A stretch of 64,000 bases of DNA, taken from positions 620,001 through 684,000 of the forward strand of contig NZ_CP033972.1 in NCBI RefSeq assembly GCF_003855095.1. The letters run 5' to 3'. The position numbers and the translations under genes are program-made. Numbering within the stretch: the first letter of the stretch is position 1; every line of letters starts with the position of its first letter. This document shows, one piece after another, positions 1-9,091 of this stretch. Origin of the DNA: Gordonia insulae. GTDB taxonomy: Bacteria > Actinomycetota > Actinomycetes > Mycobacteriales > Mycobacteriaceae. Under the pieces are notes generated by a model, which had not been told where the DNA came from, did not search any database, and was given only the letters and a program-made list of their open reading frames with translations.

Positions 1-468
1 GCGGACCAGCTGCAGACCTGGGGTGAGCGGGTCGGTGCGGCTGTGGTGCGTGGCAAGGAACAGGCCGATCCCGCGTCGGTCGCGTTCGATGCGGTCGCCA
101 AGGGCATCGACACGGGTGTCGATGTCGTGATGATCGACACCGCGGGCCGGCTGCACACCAAGACCGGTCTGATGGACGAGCTGGGCAAGGTCAAGCGTGT
201 CGTGGAGAAGAAGGCGCCCGTGGACGAGGTCCTGTTGGTGCTCGACGCGACGGTCGGGCAGAACGGCCTCACCCAGGCGCGGGTGTTCGCCGAGGTCGTC
301 GACATCACCGGTGTGGTGCTGACCAAACTCGACGGTACGGCCAAGGGCGGCATCGTCTTCCACGTCCAGGAGGAACTCGGCGTGCCGGTCAAACTGGTCG
401 GACTCGGGGAGGGCGCGGACGACCTCGCCCCGTTCGAGCCGGAGGCCTTCGTCGACGCCCTGCTCTGA
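1..468 (+). CDS. ftsY: FtsY, SRP receptor GTPase (3' part)
   Basis: C-terminal 155 residues of the signal-recognition-particle receptor, which docks ribosome-SRP complexes at the membrane; the frame is open from base 1, so the gene starts upstream of the window. Visible parts of the SRP-GTPase NG domain are the G3 motif DTAGRLHTK, the G4 motif TKLDGTAKGG and the closing GLGEGADDLAPF segment, ending FVDALL as FtsY proteins do. The N-terminal acidic domain and the P-loop lie outside the window. The partner gene ffh lies about 7 kb downstream on the same strand. The same G motifs occur in Ffh, but the absence of an M domain and the C-terminal ending favour FtsY. Confidence 0.95.
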   Translation, partial: ADQLQTWGERVGAAVVRGKEQADPASVAFDAVAKGIDTGVDVVMIDTAGRLHTKTGLMDELGKVKRVVEKKAPVDEVLLVLDATVGQNGLTQARVFAEVVDITGVVLTKLDGTAKGGIVFHVQEELGVPVKLVGLGEGADDLAPFEPEAFVDALL

Positions 469-604
469 CGTCCCGCTCTGACGTACGCGCCGCCGCGCGG
501 AGACGAGCGGGACGGCGGTGTGAGCGACGCGCGTGGGCGGTCACTTCGCACTGCGCTGGGCGGAAACCTTGCCGCATCTCGTGGCCGCCATAACGTCGAC
601 GGTC

Positions 605-1606
605 ATGAACATCCGGAAGTCGCCTGCCCCGTTCCACATCGGCGTGTCGATCTCCGACGGCGAGCTGGCTGCACTGTCGGGTCCGGAGATCGCCGGGCTC
701 GCCCGGCGGCTCGACGGTGTCGTCGACTACTGGCTCATCGGTGCCGATCGGGGCGCACCTCACGCGGGGGAATCTCACGCGGGGGAATCTCACGCGGGGG
801 AATCTCACGCAGGTGAATCCGGGCCGGCAACGGTCGACCCCACCGTCGTCGCCACGTTCGCGGCTCGACACACCACCGACCTCGGTTACGTGGTGGCGGC
901 CGCGGCGCACCGCGATCACCCCTACAACCTGGCCCGACGGCTGCTCTCCCTCGATCACGCGACCGGTGGGCGCGCCGGGTGGTTCGCCGCCGACGCAGAC
1001 ACCGCCGTCGCCCTGGGGACCGACGCCGACGCCTGGACGTCGAGTCCGCTCGGTGCGGAGCACACGGCGGCCGCGATCGACGCGGTCCGCACCCTGTGGC
1101 GCGCATGGCCACTGGCCTCCGTCGTCGCGGATGTGAACACCGGTGTCTTCGTCGACACCGACCTCGTCCGGGCGGCCGACATCGCCGGACACTTCGCGAT
1201 CGCGGGACCGCTGCCGCTGCCGGGCTCCATCCAGCACGACCTCCCGGTCTTCGGCCGCCGGCCCGGCGCCGGCGGCACCCGGCCCGACATTCTGGTGATC
1301 GATCAGCCGGGGTCGGTGGAGCGCGTCGAGACGGAACGGAGTCCGATCTCGCGGGTGGTGGAGCTGTCGGAGACGGCATTCCGCGCCGACCCGATCCCCG
1401 GCGGGTTCGACGGCGCGATCGTGACCACGTCGCTGTCGGACCTCGACGACCTGCTCCGGTCGATCCGCAGTCGACGGCCCGGACGTGACGCGTCTGCGGA
1501 TGACCGGACCCTGCGTGCGCGGCTGGGGGTCGCAGCGGCCACACTCCCGGATCCGGGTCGCAACCGTCGCGTGTTCGCGTCCGTCCGCACCGCCGAGACC
1601 GTCTGA
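605..1606 (+). CDS. luciferase-like (LLM) family protein, divergent
   Basis: About 333 residues resembling flavin-dependent luciferase-like monooxygenases: the segment SLDHATGGRAGW matches the family pattern SLDxLSGGRxxW that is intact in the next gene. Many other conserved LLM positions are weak, and the protein is shorter than its neighbour, so flavin binding and activity are doubtful. Residues 53-72 are four tandem copies of HAGES encoded by a 15-bp repeat. The ATG at 605 starts MNIRKSPAPFHIG, a plausible first beta strand; a GTG at 533 in the same frame is an alternative. It lies 8 bp upstream of the next LLM gene and is probably co-transcribed with it. The substrate is unknown. Confidence 0.7.
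   Translation: MNIRKSPAPFHIGVSISDGELAALSGPEIAGLARRLDGVVDYWLIGADRGAPHAGESHAGESHAGESHAGESGPATVDPTVVATFAARHTTDLGYVVAAAAHRDHPYNLARRLLSLDHATGGRAGWFAADADTAVALGTDADAWTSSPLGAEHTAAAIDAVRTLWRAWPLASVVADVNTGVFVDTDLVRAADIAGHFAIAGPLPLPGSIQHDLPVFGRRPGAGGTRPDILVIDQPGSVERVETERSPISRVVELSETAFRADPIPGGFDGAIVTTSLSDLDDLLRSIRSRRPGRDASADDRTLRARLGVAAATLPDPGRNRRVFASVRTAETV
761..820 (+). repeat. 15-bp tandem repeat, 4 copies, in frame
   Basis: The unit cacgcgggggaatct occurs at 761-775, 776-790 and 791-805, identical each time, with a fourth copy at 806-820 carrying three changes. The unit is a multiple of three and encodes HAGES four times inside the luciferase-like gene. Identical third-position bases point to recent slippage expansion. 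Confidence 0.97.
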
Positions 1607-1614
1607 GGAGAGTC

Positions 1615-2928
1615 ATGACCCGCCCCGACCGACGAGGTCTGATCATCAACGTGAACGTGCTCAACGTCGGCATCCACGCCGCGGCCTGGCAGCGCACGAC
1701 CGAGTCGTCGACGGCATTCGTCGATCCGGACTACTACGTTCGTCAGGCGCAGATCGCCGAGCGCGGGACTCTCGATGCGGTGTTCCTCGCCGACGGCCCG
1801 GCGTTGCGGGAGAACCCGGCGATCAAACCCTCGCAGGCGCTGGACCCCGGCATCATCCTCGGATCCGTCGCGGCGGGTACCGAGCGCCTGGGCATCATCG
1901 GCACGTTCTCCACGACCTTCAACGAACCCGTGGAACTCGCGCATCGGCTCCTGAGTCTCGATCGGCTCTCCGGCGGGCGGTTCGCCTGGAACATCGTCAC
2001 CACATACTCGGCATCGGCGGGAGCGAACTTCGGTCTCGCGGATCTGCCGGATCGCGAAACGCGGTATCGGCGGGCCGGCGAGTTCGTCGACCTCGTACGT
2101 GCGCTGTGGCGAAGCGCGTCGACAGCGGGAGTTCCCGGCCCTGCGGTGGCACACGAAGGTGAGTTCTTCTCCGCCCATGGGCGGCTCGGGCAGGAGCGCT
2201 CCGCCCAGGGTGAACCCCTGCTCGTGCAGGCGGGCGGCTCGCCGCAGGGCCGGGACCTGGCCGGTGCGGTCGCCGACGCGGTGTTCACGGCGGAGCTGGA
2301 TCTCGGCGCCGCGATCGACCATCACCGGTACGTGTCCGGGGCCGCCGTCCGCAGCGGCCGTGCACCGGATGCCGTCAAGATCCTGCCCGGCCTGATCACG
2401 ACCATCGGCAGCTCCCACGCCGAAGCGGAGCGCCGCGCCGCCGAGCAGGACGCCCTGCTGCCCGAGGGTTTTGCCGCACAACGCCTCTCGCAGGTCATCG
2501 GTGAGGACCTCGCGCGTTACGACCTGCACGAACCATTCCCGCGGCACCTGCTGGAGCCGGTCGCCGATCCGGCACGATTCGGCGCCTCGCTGGGCTTCCG
2601 TGAGTCCATCGTGCGGGTGATCCTTGCGCGCGACCTCACCGTGGGCGAGGCTGTCCGTGCGTTCAGCGGCTCCGGTCACCGCGTGGTCGTCGGTACCCCG
2701 GAGGACGTCGCCGACACGATCGAGCACTGGTATCTGGCGGGCGCCGCAGATGGTGTGAACCTGATGCCCGACGTCTTCCCGGACGGGCTGGAGATCTTTG
2801 TCGACGAAGTGGTGCCACTGCTGCGTGAGCGAGGGATCTTCCGGTACGACTACACCGAATCGACACTGCGCGAGAGATACACGCGTAACCCCTCGAACGC
2901 GCCGTCGGGGCGCAGGGGAGTCGCCTAG
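1615..2928 (+). CDS. NtaA/DszA-type flavin-dependent monooxygenase
   Basis: 437 residues, the usual length for the NtaA/SnaA/DszA group of FMNH2-dependent monooxygenases, which oxidise small sulfur- or nitrogen-containing organics using reduced flavin from a partner reductase. Family landmarks are NVGIHAAAW near the N-terminus, SLDRLSGGRFAWNIVTT near residue 120 and QAGGSPQGRDLA near 205. The ATG at 1615 follows GAGGAGAG with good spacing. No flavin reductase is adjacent, so the electron donor is probably encoded elsewhere. The substrate cannot be read from the sequence; the symbol dszA is not justified. Confidence in the family is high, in the substrate nil. Confidence 0.88.
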   Translation: MTRPDRRGLIINVNVLNVGIHAAAWQRTTESSTAFVDPDYYVRQAQIAERGTLDAVFLADGPALRENPAIKPSQALDPGIILGSVAAGTERLGIIGTFSTTFNEPVELAHRLLSLDRLSGGRFAWNIVTTYSASAGANFGLADLPDRETRYRRAGEFVDLVRALWRSASTAGVPGPAVAHEGEFFSAHGRLGQERSAQGEPLLVQAGGSPQGRDLAGAVADAVFTAELDLGAAIDHHRYVSGAAVRSGRAPDAVKILPGLITTIGSSHAEAERRAAEQDALLPEGFAAQRLSQVIGEDLARYDLHEPFPRHLLEPVADPARFGASLGFRESIVRVILARDLTVGEAVRAFSGSGHRVVVGTPEDVADTIEHWYLAGAADGVNLMPDVFPDGLEIFVDEVVPLLRERGIFRYDYTESTLRERYTRNPSNAPSGRRGVA

Positions 2929-2949
2929 AGTACCCGGGAACGCGCAGGC

Positions 2950-2965
2950 GTTACATGGCGGAAAT
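2950..2965 (+). promoter_or_regulatory. GlnR-like box 1 upstream of amtB
   Basis: GTTAC-n6-GAAAT fits the actinobacterial GlnR consensus gTnAC-n6-GaAAc. It lies immediately upstream of, and by one base into, a TATAAT hexamer. GlnR is known to control amt-glnB-glnD operons in actinobacteria; binding here is inferred. Confidence 0.65.
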
Positions 2966-2970
2966 ATAAT
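2965..2970 (+). promoter_or_regulatory. -10 hexamer, amtB promoter
   Basis: A perfect TATAAT in an otherwise GC-rich leader, 112 bp before the amtB start codon, lying between the two GlnR-like boxes. No good -35 hexamer is visible, which is usual for an activator-dependent promoter. Confidence 0.55.
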
Positions 2971-2980
2971 CCGTCCACTG

Positions 2981-2997
2981 GTTCACATTCCCGAAAC
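2981..2997 (+). promoter_or_regulatory. GlnR-like box 2 upstream of amtB
   Basis: GTTCAC-n6-GAAAC contains the AC-n9-AC core described for mycobacterial GlnR. Its AC core lies 32 bp from that of box 1, about three helical turns, so both would face the same side of the DNA. Confidence 0.7.
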
Positions 2998-3081
2998 GTC
3001 AGAGCACCACAGATGAAACCGAGTGCCGACAGTCTCTTTGCAGGCGCCGAGCCGTCGGCGCACTCTAGGGAGGTTTCTACA

Positions 3082-4425
3082 GTGGTTTTGGCACTGCCAG
3101 ACGATGCTTTCGCAGTACCAGATGCCGGCAACACAGCTTGGATGCTCGCCAGCGCGTCTATGGTCCTGCTGATGACGCCGGCACTCGCCTTCTTCTACGG
3201 GGGGTTGGCGCGGGGCAAATCGGTTCTGAACATGATGATGATGTCCTTCGGCTCGATCGCGACCGTCAGTGTCGTGTACGTGTTGTGGGGCTTCTCGATG
3301 GCCTTCGGGAACGGCATCACGGGTGACGACGACATCTGGGGCGTCTTCTCGAATCCGTTCGCGCTCTTCGGTTCCAATCAATTGATGGAGACCAAGGAGA
3401 TCACCGAGAACGGCGAGGCGGTGGAGCAGGTCGTGACGGGTGGTCTCACCATCCCGTCCACGGTGTTCCTGGCCTTCCAGCTGACGTTCGCGGTCATCAC
3501 CGTCGCGCTGATCTCGGGCGCGCTGGCCGAGCGCGTGAAGTTCTCGACCTGGTTGGTGTTCTCGGTCATCTGGGCCACCATCGTGTACTTCCCGCTCTCG
3601 CACATGGTCTGGGGCGGCGGCATCATGTCGGGCTCCGAGAACGGCTTCGCGGCTTGGATGTTCGGCACCACCGACGGAGCGGCCACTGTTCCTCCGATCG
3701 ACTTCGCCGGCGGCACCGTGGTTCACATCAACGCAGGTATGGCTGCGCTGGTCCTCGCGCTCATCGTCGGCGCCCGTGCGGGCTTCGGCAAGACCGCGTA
3801 CCGGCCGCACAACATCCCGTTCGTCATGCTCGGCGCCGCTCTGCTGTGGTTCGGCTGGTTCGGCTTCAACGCCGGTTCGGAACTCGCCGCCGACATGGTC
3901 GCCGGCAAGGTGTGGATCAACACGACGGCCGCCACCGCGGCAGCGATGATCGGCTGGCTCGCCGTGGAATGGGTGCGCGACAAGCACGCGACGAGCGTCG
4001 GTGCCGCATCGGGCATCGTGGCCGGCCTGGTCGCCATCACCCCGGCGTGTGGCGCGCTGACCCCGGTCGGTTCGTTGATCCTCGGCGTGATCGCGGGCAT
4101 CCTGTCGGCCCTGGCCATCGGACTGAAGAACAAGTTCGGCTACGACGACTCGCTCGACGTCGTGGGTGTTCACCTGGTCTCGGGCCTCTGGGGCACCGTC
4201 GCGATCGGTCTGCTGGCCGAGGAGACCGGTCTGTTCTACGGCCACGACTACAAGCAGCTGGTGGTGCAGATCGTGATCGCCCTGTTCGCCCTGGTGTTCA
4301 CCGGTGTACTCACCCTGGTCATCGCACTGATCCTCAAGCCGCTGGGCTGGAAGATCAGCCAGGAGGACGAGCACAACGGCATCGATGAGGCCGAACATGC
4401 AGAAACGGCCTACGAACTGGCATGA
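3082..4425 (+). CDS. amtB: ammonium transporter AmtB
   Basis: 447-residue Amt/MEP/Rh channel that conducts ammonium across the cytoplasmic membrane. About eleven hydrophobic helices are visible, with the signature DFAGGTVVH near residue 207 (first pore histidine) and GVHLVSGLWGT near 361 (second pore histidine). The GTG at 3082 is chosen because AGGGAGG lies 8 bp upstream; an ATG 69 bp earlier would add a charged extension that does not look like Amt. First gene of an operon with glnB, whose P-II product plugs Amt pores when nitrogen is plentiful. Two GlnR-like boxes at 2950-2997 suggest induction in nitrogen limitation. Confidence 0.96.
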   Translation: MVLALPDDAFAVPDAGNTAWMLASASMVLLMTPALAFFYGGLARGKSVLNMMMMSFGSIATVSVVYVLWGFSMAFGNGITGDDDIWGVFSNPFALFGSNQLMETKEITENGEAVEQVVTGGLTIPSTVFLAFQLTFAVITVALISGALAERVKFSTWLVFSVIWATIVYFPLSHMVWGGGIMSGSENGFAAWMFGTTDGAATVPPIDFAGGTVVHINAGMAALVLALIVGARAGFGKTAYRPHNIPFVMLGAALLWFGWFGFNAGSELAADMVAGKVWINTTAATAAAMIGWLAVEWVRDKHATSVGAASGIVAGLVAITPACGALTPVGSLILGVIAGILSALAIGLKNKFGYDDSLDVVGVHLVSGLWGTVAIGLLAEETGLFYGHDYKQLVVQIVIALFALVFTGVLTLVIALILKPLGWKISQEDEHNGIDEAEHAETAYELA

Positions 4426-4471
4426 ATCCCTACGCTTTCGCAACTACGCTGATTCCTGTGGAGAGGGATAA

Positions 4472-4813
<342 letters not shown>

Positions 4814-4845
4814 ACCGGGCCCGTGCCCTTTCTCAACCAATCACA

Positions 4846-4879
4846 CGGCCCCGCGTCTGATGATTCAGGCGCGGGGCCG
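4846..4879 (+). terminator. terminator-like hairpin between glnB and glnD
   Basis: 15-bp uninterrupted stem: arms 4846-4860 and 4865-4879 with a TGAT loop; the outer ten pairs, starting cggccccgcg, are perfect and one inner pair is U-G. No strong T tract follows (only tcctt), as is common in high-GC actinobacteria. It should attenuate read-through into glnD. Confidence 0.75.
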
Positions 4880-4909
4880 CGTCCTTCACGTCTGGACCCC
4901 GAAACGCCT

Positions 4910-7468
4910 GTGGCCGCAACCGATCTCGTCGCAACACGCCGACAGCTCCTGGAATCCGGGAAGAGTGGCAAGCTCGACGCCGCCGGACTCCGGCAGGTGC
5001 TCGTCGACCTCCACGAGTTCTGGCTGACCAGTAAGGGAGCCGAACTCGGCATCCGCCCGGACAGCGGGTTCGCGATCGTCGCGGTCGGCGGACTCGGCCG
5101 CGGCGAACTCCTGCCCTTCTCGGATCTCGATCTCATCCTGTTGCACGACGACATGCCGCCCGATCGGATCTCCGAGGTGGCCGACGGACTCTGGTACCCA
5201 TTGTGGGACGCCAATATTCCGCTCGATCACAGTGTGCGGACCGTGCCGCAGGCCTTGCAGGTGGCCGGTGAGGACGTCAGTGCGGCACTGGGATTGCTCG
5301 AGGCGCGCCACATCGCCGGCGACGAGGACCTGTCCACGTTGCTGATCGGCGGTGTCCGCCAACAGTGGCGCACCGAGATCCGGGATCGGTTCCCGGAGGT
5401 GGTCGCCCATGCTCAGGACCGCTGGCGTCGCGCCGGGGACATCGCCCATCGCGCCGAGCCCGATCTGAAGAACGGTCGGGGCGGCCTGCGCGACGTGCAG
5501 CTGCTCGGGGCGTTGGCCATCGCCCAACTGACCGACGGCATGGCGAGTCTGCGGCCGGATTCCCCCGGGGCGGGGCCGCAGGTCGCCTATGGCCGGCTGC
5601 TCGACATCCGCACCGAACTGCACCGGATCGCCGGGCGGCCCCGCGAACAGGTCCGCGCGCAGGATGCCGATGAGATCGGCGCCGCACTGCGGATCGGTGA
5701 CCGGTTCGACCTCGCGCGGGTGATCAGCGATTCGGCCCGTACGGTCAGCTATTCCATCGATGTGGGTCTGCGGACCGCGGGCAATGCCTTGCCGCGCCGT
5801 GGCCTGGCCAAGTTGCGCCGCTCGCCGATCCGCCGTCCCCTCGACGAGGGCGTCGTCGAGCACAACGGCGAGATCGTCCTGGCGCGCAACGCCATTCCGA
5901 GCAAGGACCCCGGCCTCATCCTGCGGGTCGCGTCCGCGTCGGCGCGCACCGGCCTGCCGATCAGTGCGTCCACGCTGAGCCGCCTCGCCGACTATGCACC
6001 CGAGCTGCGGGAGCCGTGGCCGGCCGAGGCGCTCAGCGACCTACTGGTGTTGCTCGGTTCCGGGCACCACATGGTCGATCCGATCGAGGCCCTCGATCGC
6101 ACCGGCCTCTGGGGTCGGCTGCTGCCCGAGTGGGGAGCGGTCCGCGACCTCCCGCCGCGCGATGCGATCCACACGTGGACGGTGGATCGGCATCTGGTGG
6201 AGACCGCCGCCCACGCCGGATCGATGACCACACGGGTCTCGCGGCCCGACCTGCTGGTCCTCGGCGCCCTGATCCACGACCTGGGCAAGGGGCGCGGGGC
6301 CGACCACAGCATCGTCGGCGCCGAGCTGGCGATCCAGGTCGGCAACCGGTTCGGATTGTGGCCGCAGGACGTGTCGCTGCTGTCGGAGATGGTGCGACAC
6401 CATCTGCTGCTGCCGACCGTCGCGACACGACGCGACCTCGACGACCCGGCGACGGCCGAACTCGTCGCGCAGACACTGGGCCACAACCGGGTGCTGCTCG
6501 AGCTGCTGGCCACCCTGGCCGAGGCGGATTCACTGGCCACCGGACCCGGAGTGTGGGGTGAGTGGAAGGCCTCGCTCATCAACGATCTGGTGCGCCGCGC
6601 CCTGCGGCTGATCGACGGTGGCGAACTCGCCCGGCCCGAACCGCTGTCGCCCGAGCAGATCGCGCTCGCGGAATCGGGTGCGTTCTCGGTCGCGATCACG
6701 CCCACCGACGGCCCGCACACCTTCCGGGTGACCATGGTCGCGCCGGACCGGCCGGGGCTGTTGTCGAAGATGGCCGGCGTCCTCGCTCTCAACGGGCTCA
6801 GGTCTCATTCGGCGACCGTGCAGTGCCACGCGGACAGCGCGGTGAACAGCTTCGTCGTCGTCCCGCTCTTCGGTAGCCCGCCGGAGGCCGGTCTGATGCG
6901 TCAGCAGCTCATGGCGGCGGTCGAGGGCAAGATCGACGTGCTGGCCCGGCTCGATGCTCGTGAGGCCGAATCGCCGATCCCGACCATCGGCTCCATCTCG
7001 ACGGCGCCCGGCGCGGTGGCCGGGACCGGGGCGTCGGCGGGCAGTACCGACCCGGCCGTCGACGGTGCGGGCCATCCGAAGAACGCCGTACCGGCACTGT
7101 TCGCGGTCGCTCCGCCGCGGGTGATCTGGGTCGACCTGGAATCGCACGCCGCGGCCGACGATGCGGGCGAGGCCGGGGACGTCCTGATGGAATTGCGCAC
7201 CGACGACCGGATCGGGCTGCTGAGCCGGGTCAGCGCGGTGATCGAACGTCATGGCGCGTTGGTCCGATGGGCCAAGGTCGCCACGCTGGGAGGCACTGTC
7301 GTGGACACCTTCTGCCTGCAGATGGCCGACGACACCCCGGCAGCACGCACCGCCCTCGCCGACGACGTCATCGCCGTCTGCCCGCCGCCGCAGCCACGGG
7401 CCGACCCCGACGGTGACGGTCCGCAGGCGTCGGGTGGGACGTCGCGCTCCGGGGTACCCATCAGCTGA
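4910..7468 (+). CDS. glnD: P-II uridylyl/adenylyltransferase GlnD
   Basis: About 852 residues. Order: nucleotidyltransferase domain with GGLGRGELLPFSDLDL near residues 60-75 (metal-binding DxD), a central helical region, an HD phosphohydrolase domain with LIHDLGKGRG near 453, and two C-terminal ACT domains near 600-655 and 757-807 that sense glutamine. It adds and removes nucleotide (AMP in actinobacteria) on Tyr51 of P-II. An in-frame GTG at 4823 is only 9 bp after glnB, but that region forms a strong hairpin, so the GTG at 4910 (MAATDLVATRRQL) is preferred; neither has a good Shine-Dalgarno. The segment between the ACT domains (about 690-740) is a low-complexity insert. Confidence 0.94.
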   Translation: MAATDLVATRRQLLESGKSGKLDAAGLRQVLVDLHEFWLTSKGAELGIRPDSGFAIVAVGGLGRGELLPFSDLDLILLHDDMPPDRISEVADGLWYPLWDANIPLDHSVRTVPQALQVAGEDVSAALGLLEARHIAGDEDLSTLLIGGVRQQWRTEIRDRFPEVVAHAQDRWRRAGDIAHRAEPDLKNGRGGLRDVQLLGALAIAQLTDGMASLRPDSPGAGPQVAYGRLLDIRTELHRIAGRPREQVRAQDADEIGAALRIGDRFDLARVISDSARTVSYSIDVGLRTAGNALPRRGLAKLRRSPIRRPLDEGVVEHNGEIVLARNAIPSKDPGLILRVASASARTGLPISASTLSRLADYAPELREPWPAEALSDLLVLLGSGHHMVDPIEALDRTGLWGRLLPEWGAVRDLPPRDAIHTWTVDRHLVETAAHAGSMTTRVSRPDLLVLGALIHDLGKGRGADHSIVGAELAIQVGNRFGLWPQDVSLLSEMVRHHLLLPTVATRRDLDDPATAELVAQTLGHNRVLLELLATLAEADSLATGPGVWGEWKASLINDLVRRALRLIDGGELARPEPLSPEQIALAESGAFSVAITPTDGPHTFRVTMVAPDRPGLLSKMAGVLALNGLRSHSATVQCHADSAVNSFVVVPLFGSPPEAGLMRQQLMAAVEGKIDVLARLDAREAESPIPTIGSISTAPGAVAGTGASAGSTDPAVDGAGHPKNAVPALFAVAPPRVIWVDLESHAAADDAGEAGDVLMELRTDDRIGLLSRVSAVIERHGALVRWAKVATLGGTVVDTFCLQMADDTPAARTALADDVIAVCPPPQPRADPDGDGPQASGGTSRSGVPIS

Positions 7469-7528
7469 TCGAGGCCGGTCGACGGGCCGGGGGCCGGACT
7501 CCGGCCGCGAGCATGGAAGACTAGAGGA

Positions 7529-9091
7529 ATGTTCGATTCGCTTTCCGATCGGTTGGCCGGTGCCCTCAAGGATCTGCGCGGCAAGGGCCGGTTGTCCGAC
7601 GCCGACATCGACCGCACGTGTCGTGAGATCCGGCTCGCCCTCCTCGAGGCCGACGTCTCGCTCCCGGTGGTGCGCGGTTTCATCGCCAAGATCAAGGAGC
7701 GCGCCAAGGGAGCCGAGGTCTCCGGTGCGCTGAACCCCGCCCAACAGGTCGTCAAGATCGTCAACGACGAACTGGTCGGCATCCTGGGTGGCGAGACCCG
7801 ACGCATCACCTACGCCAAGAACCCGCCGACGGTGATCATGCTGGCCGGCCTGCAGGGTGCCGGTAAGACGACGCTGGCCGGAAAGCTCGGCCACTGGCTG
7901 AAGAAGCAGGGGCACACCCCGCTGCTGGTCGCGTGTGACCTGCAGCGTCCGGGCGCCGTGTCCCAGCTGCAGATTGTCGGTGAGCGCGCCGAGGTGAAGG
8001 TCTTCGCACCGCATCCCGGCACCAGCATCGGTGGCGAGGGCGAACTCGGCGTCACCTCCGGAGACCCGGTCGCCGTCGCCCGCGCGGGTGTCGCCGAGGC
8101 CACCGCGCACCACCACGACGTCGTCGTCATCGACACCGCCGGTCGCCTGGGCATCGATCAGGAGCTGATGCGTCAGGCCTCCGACATCCGCGAGGCCACC
8201 GATCCGGACGAGGTCCTGTTCGTCGTCGACGCGATGATCGGCCAGGACGCGGTGTCCACCGCCGAGGCGTTCCAGGACGGAGTCGGATTCACCGGTGTCG
8301 TCCTCACCAAGCTCGACGGCGACGCCCGCGGCGGTGCCGCCCTGTCGGTCCGCGAGGTGACCGGACGTCCGATCATGTTCGCGTCGTCGGGGGAGAAGCT
8401 TGACGACTTCGACGTCTTCCACCCGGACCGCATGGCCAGCCGAATCCTCGGCATGGGCGACGTCCTCAGCCTCATCGAGCAGGCCGAGCAGCATTGGGAC
8501 GCCGAGCAGGCCGAAGCGGCCGCCGCCAAGATCACCCAGGGCGAACTCACTCTCGAGGACTTTCTCGAGCAGATGCTGATGATCCGGAAGATGGGGCCGA
8601 TCGGGAACATCCTCGGGATGCTGCCGGGCGCCGGCCAGATGAAGGACGCTCTGTCGCAGGTCGACGACAAGCAGCTCGATCGTGTGCAGGCCATCATCCG
8701 CGGCATGACGCCGGCCGAACGGGACAACCCCAAGATCATCAACGCGTCGCGTCGGCTGCGGATCGCCAACGGTTCCGGCGTGACGGTCAGCGAGGTCAAC
8801 CAGCTCGTCGACCGCTTCTTCGACGCCCGCAAGATGATGTCGCAGATGTCGGGGCGGATGGGGATGGGCGGCGGACGCAAGTCCAACCGCAAGAAGGGCA
8901 AGGGGAAGAAGGGCAAGAACCGCGGGCCGACGCCACCCAAGGCAGCTCGCGCCGGACTTCCCGGCATGCCGGGGATGCCGGGCATGCCCGCGGGATTCCC
9001 GGACCTGTCGAACATGCCGGCCGGCCTGAACGAGATCCCCCCGGGCCTCGAGGGGATCGACGTCTCGCAGTTCCAGCCCAAGAAGAAGTGA
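7529..9091 (+). CDS. ffh: signal recognition particle protein Ffh
   Basis: 520-residue SRP54 GTPase. N-domain helices come first; the P-loop GLQGAGKTT is near residue 108, DTAGRLGID near 205 and TKLDGDARGG near 263. The M domain (about 300-430) has methionine-rich helices for signal peptides and binds 4.5S RNA. The C-terminus is extended by a Lys-rich stretch and PGMPGMPGMPAG, a low-complexity tail common in actinobacteria. The ATG at 7529 has GAAGACTAGAGGA upstream. Works with FtsY, encoded at the start of the window. The downstream amidohydrolase overlaps its stop codon. Confidence 0.97.
   Translation: MFDSLSDRLAGALKDLRGKGRLSDADIDRTCREIRLALLEADVSLPVVRGFIAKIKERAKGAEVSGALNPAQQVVKIVNDELVGILGGETRRITYAKNPPTVIMLAGLQGAGKTTLAGKLGHWLKKQGHTPLLVACDLQRPGAVSQLQIVGERAEVKVFAPHPGTSIGGEGELGVTSGDPVAVARAGVAEATAHHHDVVVIDTAGRLGIDQELMRQASDIREATDPDEVLFVVDAMIGQDAVSTAEAFQDGVGFTGVVLTKLDGDARGGAALSVREVTGRPIMFASSGEKLDDFDVFHPDRMASRILGMGDVLSLIEQAEQHWDAEQAEAAAAKITQGELTLEDFLEQMLMIRKMGPIGNILGMLPGAGQMKDALSQVDDKQLDRVQAIIRGMTPAERDNPKIINASRRLRIANGSGVTVSEVNQLVDRFFDARKMMSQMSGRMGMGGGRKSNRKKGKGKKGKNRGPTPPKAARAGLPGMPGMPGMPAGFPDLSNMPAGLNEIPPGLEGIDVSQFQPKKK

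Noticed and set aside
761-820. CRISPR-like repeat
   Set aside because: The copies are adjacent with no spacers and lie in a coding frame; the same is true of 48396-48454.
2983-4443. Long minus-strand ORF opposite amtB
   Set aside because: His/Arg/Asp-rich translation mirrors amtB codons; no family motif and no Shine-Dalgarno. A GC-driven shadow.
6530-8494. 654-codon minus-strand ORF across glnD and ffh
   Set aside because: Spans two strongly conserved plus-strand genes; low-complexity translation.
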